Assembly (NCBI GenBank): GCA_027325115.1
Contig: DAHWFG010000530.1
Coordinates: 1-6,848 of the forward strand
DNA from: JAKBCQ01 sp021807585
Lineage (GTDB): Bacteria > Planctomycetota > Planctomycetia > Isosphaerales > Isosphaeraceae
Reading direction: 5' to 3'
DNA: 6,848 bases
Below are positions 1 through 6,307 of this stretch, in pieces. Every line of letters starts with the position of its first letter. The first letter of the stretch is position 1. Position numbers and translations under genes: made by a program. The notes beneath the pieces are model-generated. The model ran no database searches. It was not told where the DNA came from and worked only from the letters and a program-made list of their open reading frames with translations.

Positions 1-116
1 TTCGCTACCCCGCCGAAACGCCGCTCAACAATCTGTGGCTGTCGATGCTTGATCGGATCGGCGCGCACACCGAGAAGCTCGGCGATTCGACCGGTTTCCT
101 CGCCGATTTGTCGTAA
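1..116 (+). CDS. C-terminal end of a DUF1552-like protein (5' truncated)
   Basis: The first complete codon is at position 3 and the frame runs 37 codons to a TAA at 114-116. The peptide contains TPLNNLWLSMLDRIG followed by EKLGDSTGFLADLS. This matches my memory of the tail of DUF1552 proteins, which typically end with a 'PL.NL..S.LDR.G...E..GDSTG.L..L' pattern. The family is abundant in Planctomycetes and is usually encoded next to large DUF1588/DUF1592-type cytochrome-like proteins, so such a gene may lie just to the left. Its biochemical function is not established. Only the tail is visible, so the assignment rests on that motif alone. Confidence 0.7.
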   Translation, partial: RYPAETPLNNLWLSMLDRIGAHTEKLGDSTGFLADLS

Positions 117-181
117 CCAATTATTCCGATCGCTCCGGCGCGAATCGCCGCGGCGATCGCTCGCCGCTCGGCTCGCATTCA

Positions 182-230
182 TTGCGAGCCGACTTTATAT
201 TCAAATATTGCTTTATGATGATATCGAATC
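182..230 (+). promoter_or_regulatory. AT-rich promoter-like patch upstream of the esterase gene
   Basis: The sequence turns AT-rich between GC-rich flanks, about 75-120 nt upstream of the esterase ATG. It contains TATGAT at 214-219, one base from the sigma-70 -10 consensus. No good -35 box sits 16-18 nt upstream. TTGCGA at 182-187 is too far from TATGAT, and at 16 nt spacing it would pair only with the poor match AATATT at 204-209. The location fits a promoter for the gene starting at 304, but the box assignment is weak. Confidence 0.3.
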
Positions 231-291
231 GCGCCGCGACGACGGCGGCGATCGCGTGATCCACATTCCTCACCATGTTCCTCAATCGTTC

Positions 292-295
292 GGAG
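292..295 (+). promoter_or_regulatory. ribosome binding site of the esterase gene
   Basis: GGAG lies 8 nt before the ATG at 304. It supports that ATG over in-frame upstream starts such as 49, which would add an arginine-rich leader in front of a clear signal peptide. Confidence 0.6.
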
Positions 296-303
296 CACTC
301 TCC

Positions 304-1191
304 ATGAAAGCGCGTTTACTTTCATTGATTCTGATAGGTCTAGCGATCGTCACGTCCTCGGCGCGCGCCGACGAACCCGTCGTGATCAAGCTTTGGCCCG
401 AAGGCAAAGTTCCCGGCGAAACCGCGCCGATCGGCGAGGAGAAAATCGAGGGGAACAAAGGGGGCCGACGCGTGACGAACGTCAGCGTTCCGACGATCTC
501 GGTGTATCGACCCGCCGCCGAGAAAAACACGGGAATCGCCGTGATCGTCGCCCCGGGAGGGGGATATCGTATGCTCGCGTGGGATCACGAGGGAGAAGAC
601 ATCGCCGCGTGGCTCAATTCGCTGGGAATCACGGGGGTCGTGCTCAAATACCGCGTGCCGCGCAGGCCCGATCACCCCAAACACCCCCTCTCCGACGCCC
701 AACGCGCAATCAGCATCGTTCGATCGAAAGCCGGCGAATGGAATATCAAGCCTGAGAAAATCGGCATGCTTGGATTTTCGGCGGGAGGACACCTCACCGC
801 GGCGACCGCGACCAATTTCGATCAGCGCGCATACGAACCGATCGACGATTCCGACAAGGCGAGTTGCCGACCCGATTTCGCGGTGATTATTTATCCCGGC
901 GGAGTGATCGCGCGCGGAGGCGACAATCTCGCCCCCGAGATCAAAGTGTCGAAGCAAACCCCGCCGACTTTCCTGGCGCAAGCGACCGACGACCAAGTCA
1001 ATTCGGAGAACTGCGTGCGGCTTTATCTTGCGCTCAAAAAAGCCGGGGTTCCCGCCGAAATGCACCTCTACGCGTCGGGAGGACACGGCTTCGGTATGCG
1101 TCCCAGCGCAAATCCCAGCTCGCAATGGCCCAAACGATGCGAGGAATGGATGCGCGAACGAAAAATCCTTGAACCCCCCGCGAAACCTTAA
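304..1191 (+). CDS. secreted alpha/beta-hydrolase (esterase/lipase, acetylxylan-esterase-like)
   Basis: This is a 295-residue exported serine hydrolase, probably an esterase acting on acyl or acetyl groups of polysaccharides or other carbon sources outside the cytoplasm. Residues 1-22 form a Sec signal peptide: Lys-2 and Arg-4, a hydrophobic core, then SSARA before Asp-23 as a likely signal peptidase I site. The mature part shows the alpha/beta-hydrolase marks in order: PGGGY at 84-88 (the oxyanion-hole loop, HGGG-like), GFSAGG at 157-162 with nucleophile Ser-159, the ATDDQV acid loop with Asp-229 or Asp-230, and GGHGFG at 259-264 with catalytic His-261. Length is normal for this family (COG0657/BD-FAE-like). 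Relatives are often auto-annotated as 'endo-1,4-beta-xylanase' or acetylxylan esterase; the triad supports an esterase and gives no support to a glycosidase. Start chosen for the signal peptide and the GGAG at 292-295. The exact substrate cannot be read from the sequence. It looks like a single-gene unit unrelated to the chemosensory operon. Confidence 0.85.
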   Translation: MKARLLSLILIGLAIVTSSARADEPVVIKLWPEGKVPGETAPIGEEKIEGNKGGRRVTNVSVPTISVYRPAAEKNTGIAVIVAPGGGYRMLAWDHEGEDIAAWLNSLGITGVVLKYRVPRRPDHPKHPLSDAQRAISIVRSKAGEWNIKPEKIGMLGFSAGGHLTAATATNFDQRAYEPIDDSDKASCRPDFAVIIYPGGVIARGGDNLAPEIKVSKQTPPTFLAQATDDQVNSENCVRLYLALKKAGVPAEMHLYASGGHGFGMRPSANPSSQWPKRCEEWMRERKILEPPAKP

Positions 1192-1277
1192 GGTCCACGG
1201 GCGCGCCTCCACCAAAGCCGCCATGTCGATAATCGTGCATTGTCATTGATATCAATTAAAAGATGAAATGTCGATCC

Positions 1278-1315
1278 CTCCGGCGAAGCCGTCCGACGCG
1301 ACCGCTTCGCCGGAG
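1278..1315 (+). terminator. strong 12-bp hairpin downstream of the esterase (terminator-like, no U-tract)
   Basis: CTCCGGCGAAGC at 1278-1289 is the exact reverse complement of GCTTCGCCGGAG at 1304-1315, with a 14-nt loop. Three more pairs can form inside the loop (1291-1293 with 1300-1302). It starts 86 nt after the esterase stop codon, where an end-of-transcript structure is expected. No run of T follows it on either strand, so it is not a classical intrinsic terminator. It may instead stabilise the 3' end or act with Rho. Confidence 0.5.
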
Positions 1316-1368
1316 TTCGATCTCAATCAAACCAAAGATCCGCCGCATCGTCTCCAACTTATGCATAA

Positions 1369-1397
1369 TTGTAGTTATTTAAGATTTTACGTATAGG
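1369..1397 (+). promoter_or_regulatory. candidate sigma-70-type promoter of the chemosensory operon
   Basis: TTGTAG at 1369-1374 and TATAGG at 1392-1397 are separated by exactly 17 nt, inside the most AT-rich block of the intergenic region (about 1358-1395). Matches to consensus are 3 of 6 and 4 of 6, so this is only a candidate. It would give a leader of roughly 300 nt before the first cheW. I saw no sequence resembling a sigma-28 flagellar promoter, which agrees with a non-flagellar system. Confidence 0.35.
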
Positions 1398-1456
1398 CGC
1401 CTAAGAATCTCACTTTGAACATGAACGAGAGGCGCGTCGATTATTCAACGAAGGAT

Positions 1457-1481
1457 CGATCGGAGAGCTCTCGCTCGATCG
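1457..1481. repeat. imperfect palindrome in the operon leader
   Basis: The core GAGAGCTCTC (1463-1472) is a perfect 10-bp palindrome. It is flanked by CGATCG at 1457-1462 and again at 1476-1481, with three extra bases (GCT) on the right side. Dyad symmetry of this size, 60 nt downstream of the promoter candidate, could be a protein-binding site. Since CGATCG is very common in the whole window, the flanks may be coincidence. Confidence 0.35.
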
Positions 1482-1694
1482 CCCGGGTGCGCGATCCATC
1501 CCGATTCCGGCGTCAAAGCCGTTCAATCGGCGCCGCGAACCGCTTGCCCTCGGCCGATCGCGTTTCATACTTTGGAGAAGGGATTCGTGCGTCTTCGTTC
1601 CGCGCGGCGATCGAATCGCAAACTCCTAGCGGTCGCAAGGTCGAATGAACGCCTCGCCTTTTACGCGATTTCGCCGCCGCGGACTTGACGATCG

Positions 1695-1699
1695 AGAGG
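1695..1699 (+). promoter_or_regulatory. ribosome binding site of the first cheW
   Basis: AGAGG ends 9 nt before the ATG at 1709. It favours that ATG over the in-frame TTG at 1685, which has no comparable purine tract. Confidence 0.5.
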
Positions 1700-1708
1700 T
1701 TCGATTCG

Positions 1709-2326
1709 ATGAACGACCGATCCGCCACACGACCGCGGGAAATCCTCGTCTTCGAGATCGACGCGCGGCGTTTCGCCTTTCCCGTCGGAGTCGTTCGCGA
1801 GCTGGTCCGCGTCGTCACAATCGTCCCTCTCCCCCAGCCGAAAGGATCGATTCCGATCGAAGGTATCATTAATTTGCGAGGCTCGATCGTTCCCGTTCCC
1901 GATCTCCGCGCGATCCTCGGTCTTCCGGCCAAGCCCGCCGAGCCTTCGGATCACCTGGTCGTCGTCGAGATCGATGATCGCCTTGTCGCCTTCCGGGTCG
2001 ATCGTGCGGTCGAGCTCGCCGGGCTCTCGGAGACCGATCTTACTCCATCCAAAACCGGCGCGTTCAACGACAAGGATCGAGGCTTCGAGGTCGCCAAGTT
2101 CGCCGACGGGCTCGTACCGCTGATCGATGTCGCACCGATCGTATCGACATGTTATCTGGCGAATCGAAAGCCGAATGGATCGTCGATCTCTTCCAGGGAA
2201 TCGATCGCGTTCGCGGACAAAGCATCTGAAAGCGTTCCGACTCACGCCCAAGCCGCGGCGGTCGGAACCTCGCCTCGTCGACCCGACGAAGACCTTCGAG
2301 GCGTATCGAACGGGGGTGATTCGTGA
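1709..2326 (+). CDS. cheW: CheW-like chemosensory coupling protein 1
   Basis: This is a 205-residue cytoplasmic adaptor that links chemoreceptors to the CheA kinase in the receptor array. The CheW domain spans about residues 11-150. It opens with ILVFEIDARRFAFPV and contains the family hallmark GIINLRGSIVPVPDLR (52-67), followed by the second beta-subdomain (LVVVEIDDRLVAFRVD, 83-98) and PLIDV (137-141). Residues 151-205 form a Ser/Arg/Asp-rich tail without visible fold, an extension beyond a usual CheW of 150-170 residues. It is the first gene of the operon, in the place of WspB in Wsp-type systems. Its TGA overlaps the GTG of the next gene by 4 nt, so translation is probably coupled. The ATG is chosen from AGAGG at 1695-1699 and because the domain begins shortly after it. 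The family assignment is secure; equivalence to WspB is inferred from gene order only. Confidence 0.9.
   Translation: MNDRSATRPREILVFEIDARRFAFPVGVVRELVRVVTIVPLPQPKGSIPIEGIINLRGSIVPVPDLRAILGLPAKPAEPSDHLVVVEIDDRLVAFRVDRAVELAGLSETDLTPSKTGAFNDKDRGFEVAKFADGLVPLIDVAPIVSTCYLANRKPNGSSISSRESIAFADKASESVPTHAQAAAVGTSPRRPDEDLRGVSNGGDS
2312..2320 (+). promoter_or_regulatory. strong Shine-Dalgarno site fixing the GTG start of cheR
   Basis: GGGGGTGAT differs by one base from the full anti-SD complement GGAGGTGAT. It ends 2 nt before the GTG at 2323, putting its G-rich core at normal distance. It lies inside the end of the first cheW and supports the GTG start in the GTGA overlap. Confidence 0.6.
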
Positions 2327-3885
2327 TCCTCGCCGAAGCTCCTTTCGACGACCTCCGACGTTTGATTCGAAAGCGCGTCGGGCTCAACCTCACCGACGAT
2401 CGTCGTCTTGGCATCGAACAAGGGTTCCTCCGCGCCATGAAACGAGCGGGAATCGACGATCCGAAGCGTTACTGCGAAGTCGTTCGATTCGATTCCCGCG
2501 TATGGGACGACTTGATCGACGAATTGACCGTCGGTGAAACGTATTTTTTCCGCGATGCGGCGCAGTTTCGGTTCATTCGCGAGACGATCCTCCCCGAGAT
2601 TCGCGAACGACGACGAGGCGACCGAACGGCGCGAGTTTGGAGCGCCGGTTGCGCAACGGGCGAGGAGGCGTATTCGCTCGCGATCACGTTGGCTGAAGCG
2701 GGTTTCGATCGCGCGGAAGTGATCGCGACCGATCTTTCGCGCGCGTCGCTTTTGAAGGCCGAACGCGGCGTTTACGGCGATTGGTCGATGCGCGGCGACG
2801 CCGCCGTCGCGGCGCGGGCGGGCGTCGAGCGCAAAAATAATCTTTATTATGTTAAACATAATATAAAGAAAATTGTTCAATTCCGCATATTAAATCTCGT
2901 CCTCGACGAATATCCGAACCCGGCGATCGGGCTAGCCGATTTGGACCTGATCTTGTGCAGGAACGTGTTCATTTATATGGATGAGGAATCGGTTGCGCGG
3001 ATCGCGCGGAAATTATATGAATCGCTTGCGATCGGAGGCCGGCTCGTGACCGGGGCTTCGGATCCTCCGCCGAGCGCCGCGCCGTTCGAGGTCGAAACGA
3101 ACGATCAAGGCGTGTTTTATCGTCGCGGCGATCCGACGAAGTCTCGGTCGTTCACGATCGCCGGAGCGAGCGAAATGCTATCAATCGACGTTTCCCCGCA
3201 ATCGCCTTCGATCCTGGCGGAAGGATTCTCCCGAGAGGTCGAATCCGCGGTTTTTTCCGAGAATCGTCGATTCGCGGATCCCTCGGCGGATCGTCAAGAC
3301 TCCGATTTTTGTGAGAATCGTCAAGCCCCGGTTTCTTCCGAGAATCGTCAAGCCTCCCCGCCGACCGAGACGAGCGACGACGCCGTGATTGACGCGGCGC
3401 GGTACGATTGGAGGCGTGGAAATTACGCGCTCGCGGCCGAACGAACTCGCGATCTCGCCGAGACGAATGTTGAAGCGGCGATTTTGAGAGTGCGAGCGAT
3501 CGCCAATTCCGACTCCGAAGAGGCGGCGCGGGTTTGTGCGGCGGCGACGAAACGTCATCCGCTGGCAAGCGAGCTTCATTTACTCGAAGCGACTTTGGCG
3601 CTCGAACTCGACCTTTTGGACGCGGCGCTCGACGCGGCTCGGCGAGCGATTTTTCTCGACGGTGCGCGTCCCGGGGCTCATTTCACGCTGGGTTCGATTT
3701 TGATGCGAAAGGGAGACCGAGACGGAGCGTTACGCGCCTTCCGCAACACGATCGAAGCGTGCGGCTCGCTTCCCGCGGATTACCAACCGATCGCCGACTG
3801 CGACTCCCCCCCCGAGCGATTCGCAGCCCTAGCGCGCGATCAAATCGGTCGAATTCATGAACAAAGCGATAACACTAATGAATAA
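2323..3885 (+). CDS. cheR: CheR-type chemoreceptor methyltransferase with C-terminal TPR-like region (WspC-like)
   Basis: This 520-residue enzyme should transfer methyl groups from S-adenosylmethionine to receptor glutamates, the adaptation step of a chemosensory pathway. Residues 5-60 fit the helical CheR N-terminal domain. The catalytic domain (about 65-268) shows TVGETYFFRD (69-78), the SAM-binding segment VWSAGCATGEEAYSLAI (105-121), ATDLSRASLLKAERGVYGDW (135-154) and LDLILCRNVFIYMD (207-220). A linker (about 270-355) holds a 9-residue repeat with SENRQ-like units. Residues 356-514 are helical and TPR-like, clearest at 451-480 (AHFTLGSILMRKGDRDGALR onward). Plain CheR is about 270-290 residues; the catalytic-plus-TPR form is typical of WspC and FrzF. 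The GTG start overlaps the previous stop as GTGA and has GGGGGTGAT just upstream. Codons 171-191 are unusually AT-rich. The methyltransferase call is secure; the WspC parallel is by architecture and context. Confidence 0.9.
   Translation: MILAEAPFDDLRRLIRKRVGLNLTDDRRLGIEQGFLRAMKRAGIDDPKRYCEVVRFDSRVWDDLIDELTVGETYFFRDAAQFRFIRETILPEIRERRRGDRTARVWSAGCATGEEAYSLAITLAEAGFDRAEVIATDLSRASLLKAERGVYGDWSMRGDAAVAARAGVERKNNLYYVKHNIKKIVQFRILNLVLDEYPNPAIGLADLDLILCRNVFIYMDEESVARIARKLYESLAIGGRLVTGASDPPPSAAPFEVETNDQGVFYRRGDPTKSRSFTIAGASEMLSIDVSPQSPSILAEGFSREVESAVFSENRRFADPSADRQDSDFCENRQAPVSSENRQASPPTETSDDAVIDAARYDWRRGNYALAAERTRDLAETNVEAAILRVRAIANSDSEEAARVCAAATKRHPLASELHLLEATLALELDLLDAALDAARRAIFLDGARPGAHFTLGSILMRKGDRDGALRAFRNTIEACGSLPADYQPIADCDSPPERFAALARDQIGRIHEQSDNTNE
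2842..2868. repeat. inverted repeat in an AT-rich patch within cheR
   Basis: ATTATGTT (2846-2853) and AACATAAT (2855-2862) are perfect inverted arms around a single A. Allowing a 2-nt bulge (2861-2862), the arms extend to 12 bp: 2842-2853 against 2855-2860 plus 2863-2868. It lies in the coding frame of the CheR catalytic domain, in DNA (2833-2895) far more AT-rich than its surroundings. Confidence 0.6.
3256..3363 (+). repeat. four in-frame 27-bp degenerate tandem repeats in the CheR linker
   Basis: The hexamer ATCGTC recurs at 3263, 3290, 3317 and 3344, exactly 27 nt apart each time. Three of the copies are GAATCGTC, and the copies at 3290, 3317 and 3344 are followed by AAG. The units encode four 9-residue blocks (CheR residues 312-347) with consensus (S/C)-E-N-R-Q followed by four variable residues; the second block has diverged to SADRQ. 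A more eroded copy may precede them from about 3229. The repeat lies between the methyltransferase and TPR-like domains. Confidence 0.75.
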
Positions 3886-4585
3886 ATTGATCGTTCAAGA
3901 TTCCGGCGACCAAGCGGCGCGATCCGCGCCGGGCGCGCCGTCGATCGCCGCGGCACGTCGCGCCGACCCGGCCGAGGGTGTGCCGTCGACGCGGGATCTT
4001 GACGATTCGACGTCTGTCGAAAAGGCGCGGCGGGTGATGGACGAACGCGCGCTTCTGCTCGCTCGAACACCGCATCGCGCCCCGGTCTCGACCGAAGTGA
4101 TCGAGATCGCGATCTTCGCGGTTTCGGGCGAGACGTACGCGATCGAAACGCGCTACATTCGCAAGATCGTGCGGCCGATCGATCTCTCGTTTTCGCCCGT
4201 TTCGATTGATCGATCGATCGACATTTTGACTCCCGTCCCCGGAACGCCCGAAGTTCTTGCGGGAGTGATCAATTTTCGCGGCGAGATTCTCGCCGTGTTC
4301 GATTTAGCGACGTTTCTCGGGCTCGCGCGGCGCGAAATCGGCGAGAGATCGCGGATCGTGGTCCTGGGAGACGCACGCGACGATCTCGGTCTGCTGGTTG
4401 ACGAGGCGTGTCGAACGACGACTTTGCGGATCGACGAATTGATCGAGCCTCCCGCGAGCGTCGGTGAGGCGACTCGAGCGTGCATTCGAGGCGTCACGAC
4501 CGACGCGCTCATCGTACTGGACGGCGCCGCGCTTCCCCGCGACCGCCGACTCTTCGTCGATCAAGCCGACGCCCCGGGCCTTTAA
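3857..4585 (+). CDS. cheW: CheW-like chemosensory coupling protein 2, N-terminally extended (WspD-like)
   Basis: This is a second CheW adaptor of 242 residues. Residues 1-50 are an Ala/Asp/Arg-rich, probably disordered leader. Residues 54-70 (VEKARRVMDERALLLAR) resemble the 'ILRERARxLA' helix that precedes the CheW fold in WspD-like proteins. The CheW domain spans about 80-236, with FAVSGETYAIE (87-97), PGTPEVLAGVINFRGEILAV (128-147) then FDL, and IVVLGDARDDLGLLVD (167-182). Between YIRKI and GVIN there are 12 more residues than in CheW-1 of this operon. The gene overlaps cheR by 29 nt if it starts at 3857, or by 8 nt if it starts at the second in-frame ATG (3878). Neither has a clear Shine-Dalgarno sequence, so coupling to cheR translation is likely and the start is uncertain. 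Its product should join CheA and receptor in the same array as CheW-1, possibly with different contacts. Confidence 0.88.
   Translation: MNKAITLMNKLIVQDSGDQAARSAPGAPSIAAARRADPAEGVPSTRDLDDSTSVEKARRVMDERALLLARTPHRAPVSTEVIEIAIFAVSGETYAIETRYIRKIVRPIDLSFSPVSIDRSIDILTPVPGTPEVLAGVINFRGEILAVFDLATFLGLARREIGERSRIVVLGDARDDLGLLVDEACRTTTLRIDELIEPPASVGEATRACIRGVTTDALIVLDGAALPRDRRLFVDQADAPGL
4208..4221. repeat. (GATC)n microsatellite in the second cheW
   Basis: Three and a half GATC units in a row, inside the part of the gene that codes for extra residues not present in the first CheW of this operon. Confidence 0.6.
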
Positions 4586-4606
4586 TTCCGCGGGAGAAAC
4601 CGAATC

Positions 4607-6307
4607 ATGCCGCGATCTATTCCACTCATCAAATCGATCAATTTCCGACTTGGATTCGCGGCGATCGCGCTGATGGTCGTCTCGGCGTCGCTCGTCGCCG
4701 GAAACTTATTTTCCTTTGCATACCTTAAGCGCCAGATCGCCTGGATGAACGTCGAGCACGTGGTCGGTTCGATTTATCACCGAATTTTATACTTATCGGC
4801 GCGGCTCGATCTGGAGAAGAGCGACGAGATCCGCCGCGTATCGCGATCGCGACTCGAAAACGCGGTAAGCGAACTCGAACGCCGCTACCGCCAGCTTGAA
4901 AAGGGTGATTCCGAGGCGGGAATTGAACCGCCGACGAACGCTCGATTGATTTCAAATTTAGAATCACGTCTGAAATTTTGGATTGATGAGATCAAGCCTT
5001 TGGTGATGCGTCGGCTCGCCGAACGGACCGACGACGACCGCGCCCACGCCGATTTGTCGCGTCTCGATTCGCTGATCAAGGCGCAGCTCGAACGCGAGGA
5101 CGAGGGGATGGATTTCGCGCTCCGCGACCAGGCCGAGGGATACACCCGCTTTCAAACGATTCAATTTATATTCGCGCTCTTTGTTCTTGGATTCACGATT
5201 CCGGTGTTTTGGCTGGTGCGGAACACGTCGCGACGGATTTTGATCCTTTCCCGAGCCGCGGATCGGATCGCGCACGGCGAGCTTTCGATATGCGCGCTCG
5301 TACCCGGCGGCGACGAGCTCGCGGCGCTCGGCGAAGCGTTCAACACAATGACTCATAATTTAAGCACGATTATCGAAACCGAAAAGAAAAGCCGGCTGGA
5401 AACCGAACGGATCCTCGAGACGATCCGCGAGGCGGTGGCGCGGATCACGTCGTCGAGCATGGAGATCCTCACGAGCACCGAGGAGCAGGCCGCGGGGGCT
5501 CGCCAGCAAGCCGCGGGGGTGAGCGAAACGGTCGCGACGGTCGATCAAGTGTCGCGGACCGCGGCTCAGGCGGCCGACCGCGCCAAGGGAGTCGGCGAGG
5601 CGGTCAAACGCAATCTCGAAATAAGTCGCGCCGGGCGAAGCGCCGTCGAGGAGTCGATCGCGGCGCTCGATCGCTTGAAAGATCAAGTGGAATCGACGGC
5701 AAATAATATTTTGACGCTCGCCGAACAGGCTCAAGCGATCGGCGAGATCATCGCCACGGTCAACGACATCGCCGAACAGACGAACATGTTGGCGCTCAAC
5801 GCCGCGATCGAGGCGTCGCGCGCCGGAGAACAGGGAAAAGGCTTCGCGGTCGTCGCCGCCGAAGTCAAGGCGCTCGCCGATCAGTCCAAAAAGGCGACCG
5901 GACAGGTGCGGCGGATCCTCGGTGAAATCCAACGAGCCACCAACACCGCGGTCGTTTCGACCGAGGAGGTCACCAAAGGAGTCGCAGCGGCGATCCGCTC
6001 GAGCGGACAATCGTCCCAGACGATCAACACGCTCGCCGATACGTTGTCCGAGGCTTCCGACGCCGCGACGCAAATCGTCGCCTCCGCGGGTCAACAAGCC
6101 GCGGGAATGCGGCAAATCAATCAGGCGATGAAAAACCTCGATCAAGTCGCCAAACAAAATCTCACCGCGACCCGTCAGGTCGAACAGGCTGCGCGTAATT
6201 TGAACGAACTTGGCGAACGACTGGCGCGGCTCGGCGCCGAAACGCCGCGCACCGTCGATCGCGATGCCGACCCCACGAACGAACGCTTCATCGATCTTCA
6301 AGAATAA
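4607..6307 (+). CDS. mcp: methyl-accepting chemoreceptor with PilJ-like periplasmic sensor, HAMP and signalling domain
   Basis: This 566-residue inner-membrane receptor is the input protein of the operon. TM1 is at about residues 15-38 and TM2 at about 183-204, leaving a helical periplasmic domain of some 145 residues. Its pattern (YHRILYLSARLDLEK at 57-71, LEKGDSE at 97-103, LESRLKFWIDEIKPLV at 118-133) resembles PilJ/type IV pili receptor N-terminal domains. HAMP follows TM2 (about 205-258). The cytoplasmic coiled coil carries the hairpin tip IAEQTNMLALNAAIEASRAG (388-407), then GKGFAVVAAEVKALADQS, near-invariant in MCPs. Likely methylation segments face each other: TSTEEQAAG at 289-297 and SAGQQAAG at 493-500. 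The C-terminus is acidic (ends FIDLQE), with no NWETF-type CheR docking peptide, so CheR must reach its sites otherwise. The start has GGGAG at 4592-4596, 10 nt upstream. It lies 21 nt after the second cheW. The MCP identity is certain; the ligand or stimulus and the exact sensor family are inferred. Confidence 0.93.
   Translation: MPRSIPLIKSINFRLGFAAIALMVVSASLVAGNLFSFAYLKRQIAWMNVEHVVGSIYHRILYLSARLDLEKSDEIRRVSRSRLENAVSELERRYRQLEKGDSEAGIEPPTNARLISNLESRLKFWIDEIKPLVMRRLAERTDDDRAHADLSRLDSLIKAQLEREDEGMDFALRDQAEGYTRFQTIQFIFALFVLGFTIPVFWLVRNTSRRILILSRAADRIAHGELSICALVPGGDELAALGEAFNTMTHNLSTIIETEKKSRLETERILETIREAVARITSSSMEILTSTEEQAAGARQQAAGVSETVATVDQVSRTAAQAADRAKGVGEAVKRNLEISRAGRSAVEESIAALDRLKDQVESTANNILTLAEQAQAIGEIIATVNDIAEQTNMLALNAAIEASRAGEQGKGFAVVAAEVKALADQSKKATGQVRRILGEIQRATNTAVVSTEEVTKGVAAAIRSSGQSSQTINTLADTLSEASDAATQIVASAGQQAAGMRQINQAMKNLDQVAKQNLTATRQVEQAARNLNELGERLARLGAETPRTVDRDADPTNERFIDLQE

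Larger units (their letters stand above)
1192..1708. other. 517-nt non-coding region between the esterase and the chemosensory operon
   Basis: No convincing gene lies here on either strand. Reading frames exist (for example 1415-1648 on +), but they are Arg/Ser-rich, have no start context and resemble chance frames in GC-rich DNA. The region holds a 12-bp hairpin (1278-1315), an AT-rich block with promoter-like boxes (1358-1397) and an imperfect palindrome (1457-1481). If the promoter candidate is right, the operon mRNA has a leader of about 300 nt. Confidence 0.6.

Noticed and set aside
49..303. In-frame upstream extension of the esterase to an ATG at 49
   Set aside because: It would overlap the DUF1552-like gene, add an arginine-rich leader of 85 residues and bury a clear signal peptide. 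The ATG at 304 has its own GGAG.
304..1191. Endo-1,4-beta-xylanase, a common automatic name for relatives
   Set aside because: The visible residues are an esterase-type Ser-Asp-His triad and oxyanion loop. No glycoside hydrolase motif is seen.
340..1224. Long open frame on the minus strand opposite the esterase (294 codons)
   Set aside because: Arg/Gly/His-rich translation with no motif, fully opposite a gene with an intact catalytic triad; a codon-bias shadow.
1415..1648. 77-codon open frame between the esterase and the first cheW
   Set aside because: TTG start without a ribosome binding site, Arg/Ser-rich composition, no recognisable domain. It looks like a chance frame in GC-rich DNA.
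1192..1708. tRNA, riboswitch or small RNA gene in the long intergenic region
   Set aside because: No cloverleaf, conserved riboswitch core or promoter-plus-terminator pair could be recognised by eye.
3256..3363. CRISPR-like spacing of repeats
   Set aside because: The 27-nt period is the whole unit with no unique spacers, and the units are in frame within cheR.
5360..6301. Long open frame on the minus strand opposite the receptor signalling domain (313 codons)
   Set aside because: Arg/Asp/Gly-rich translation mirrors the conserved MCP coding sequence; no independent motif.
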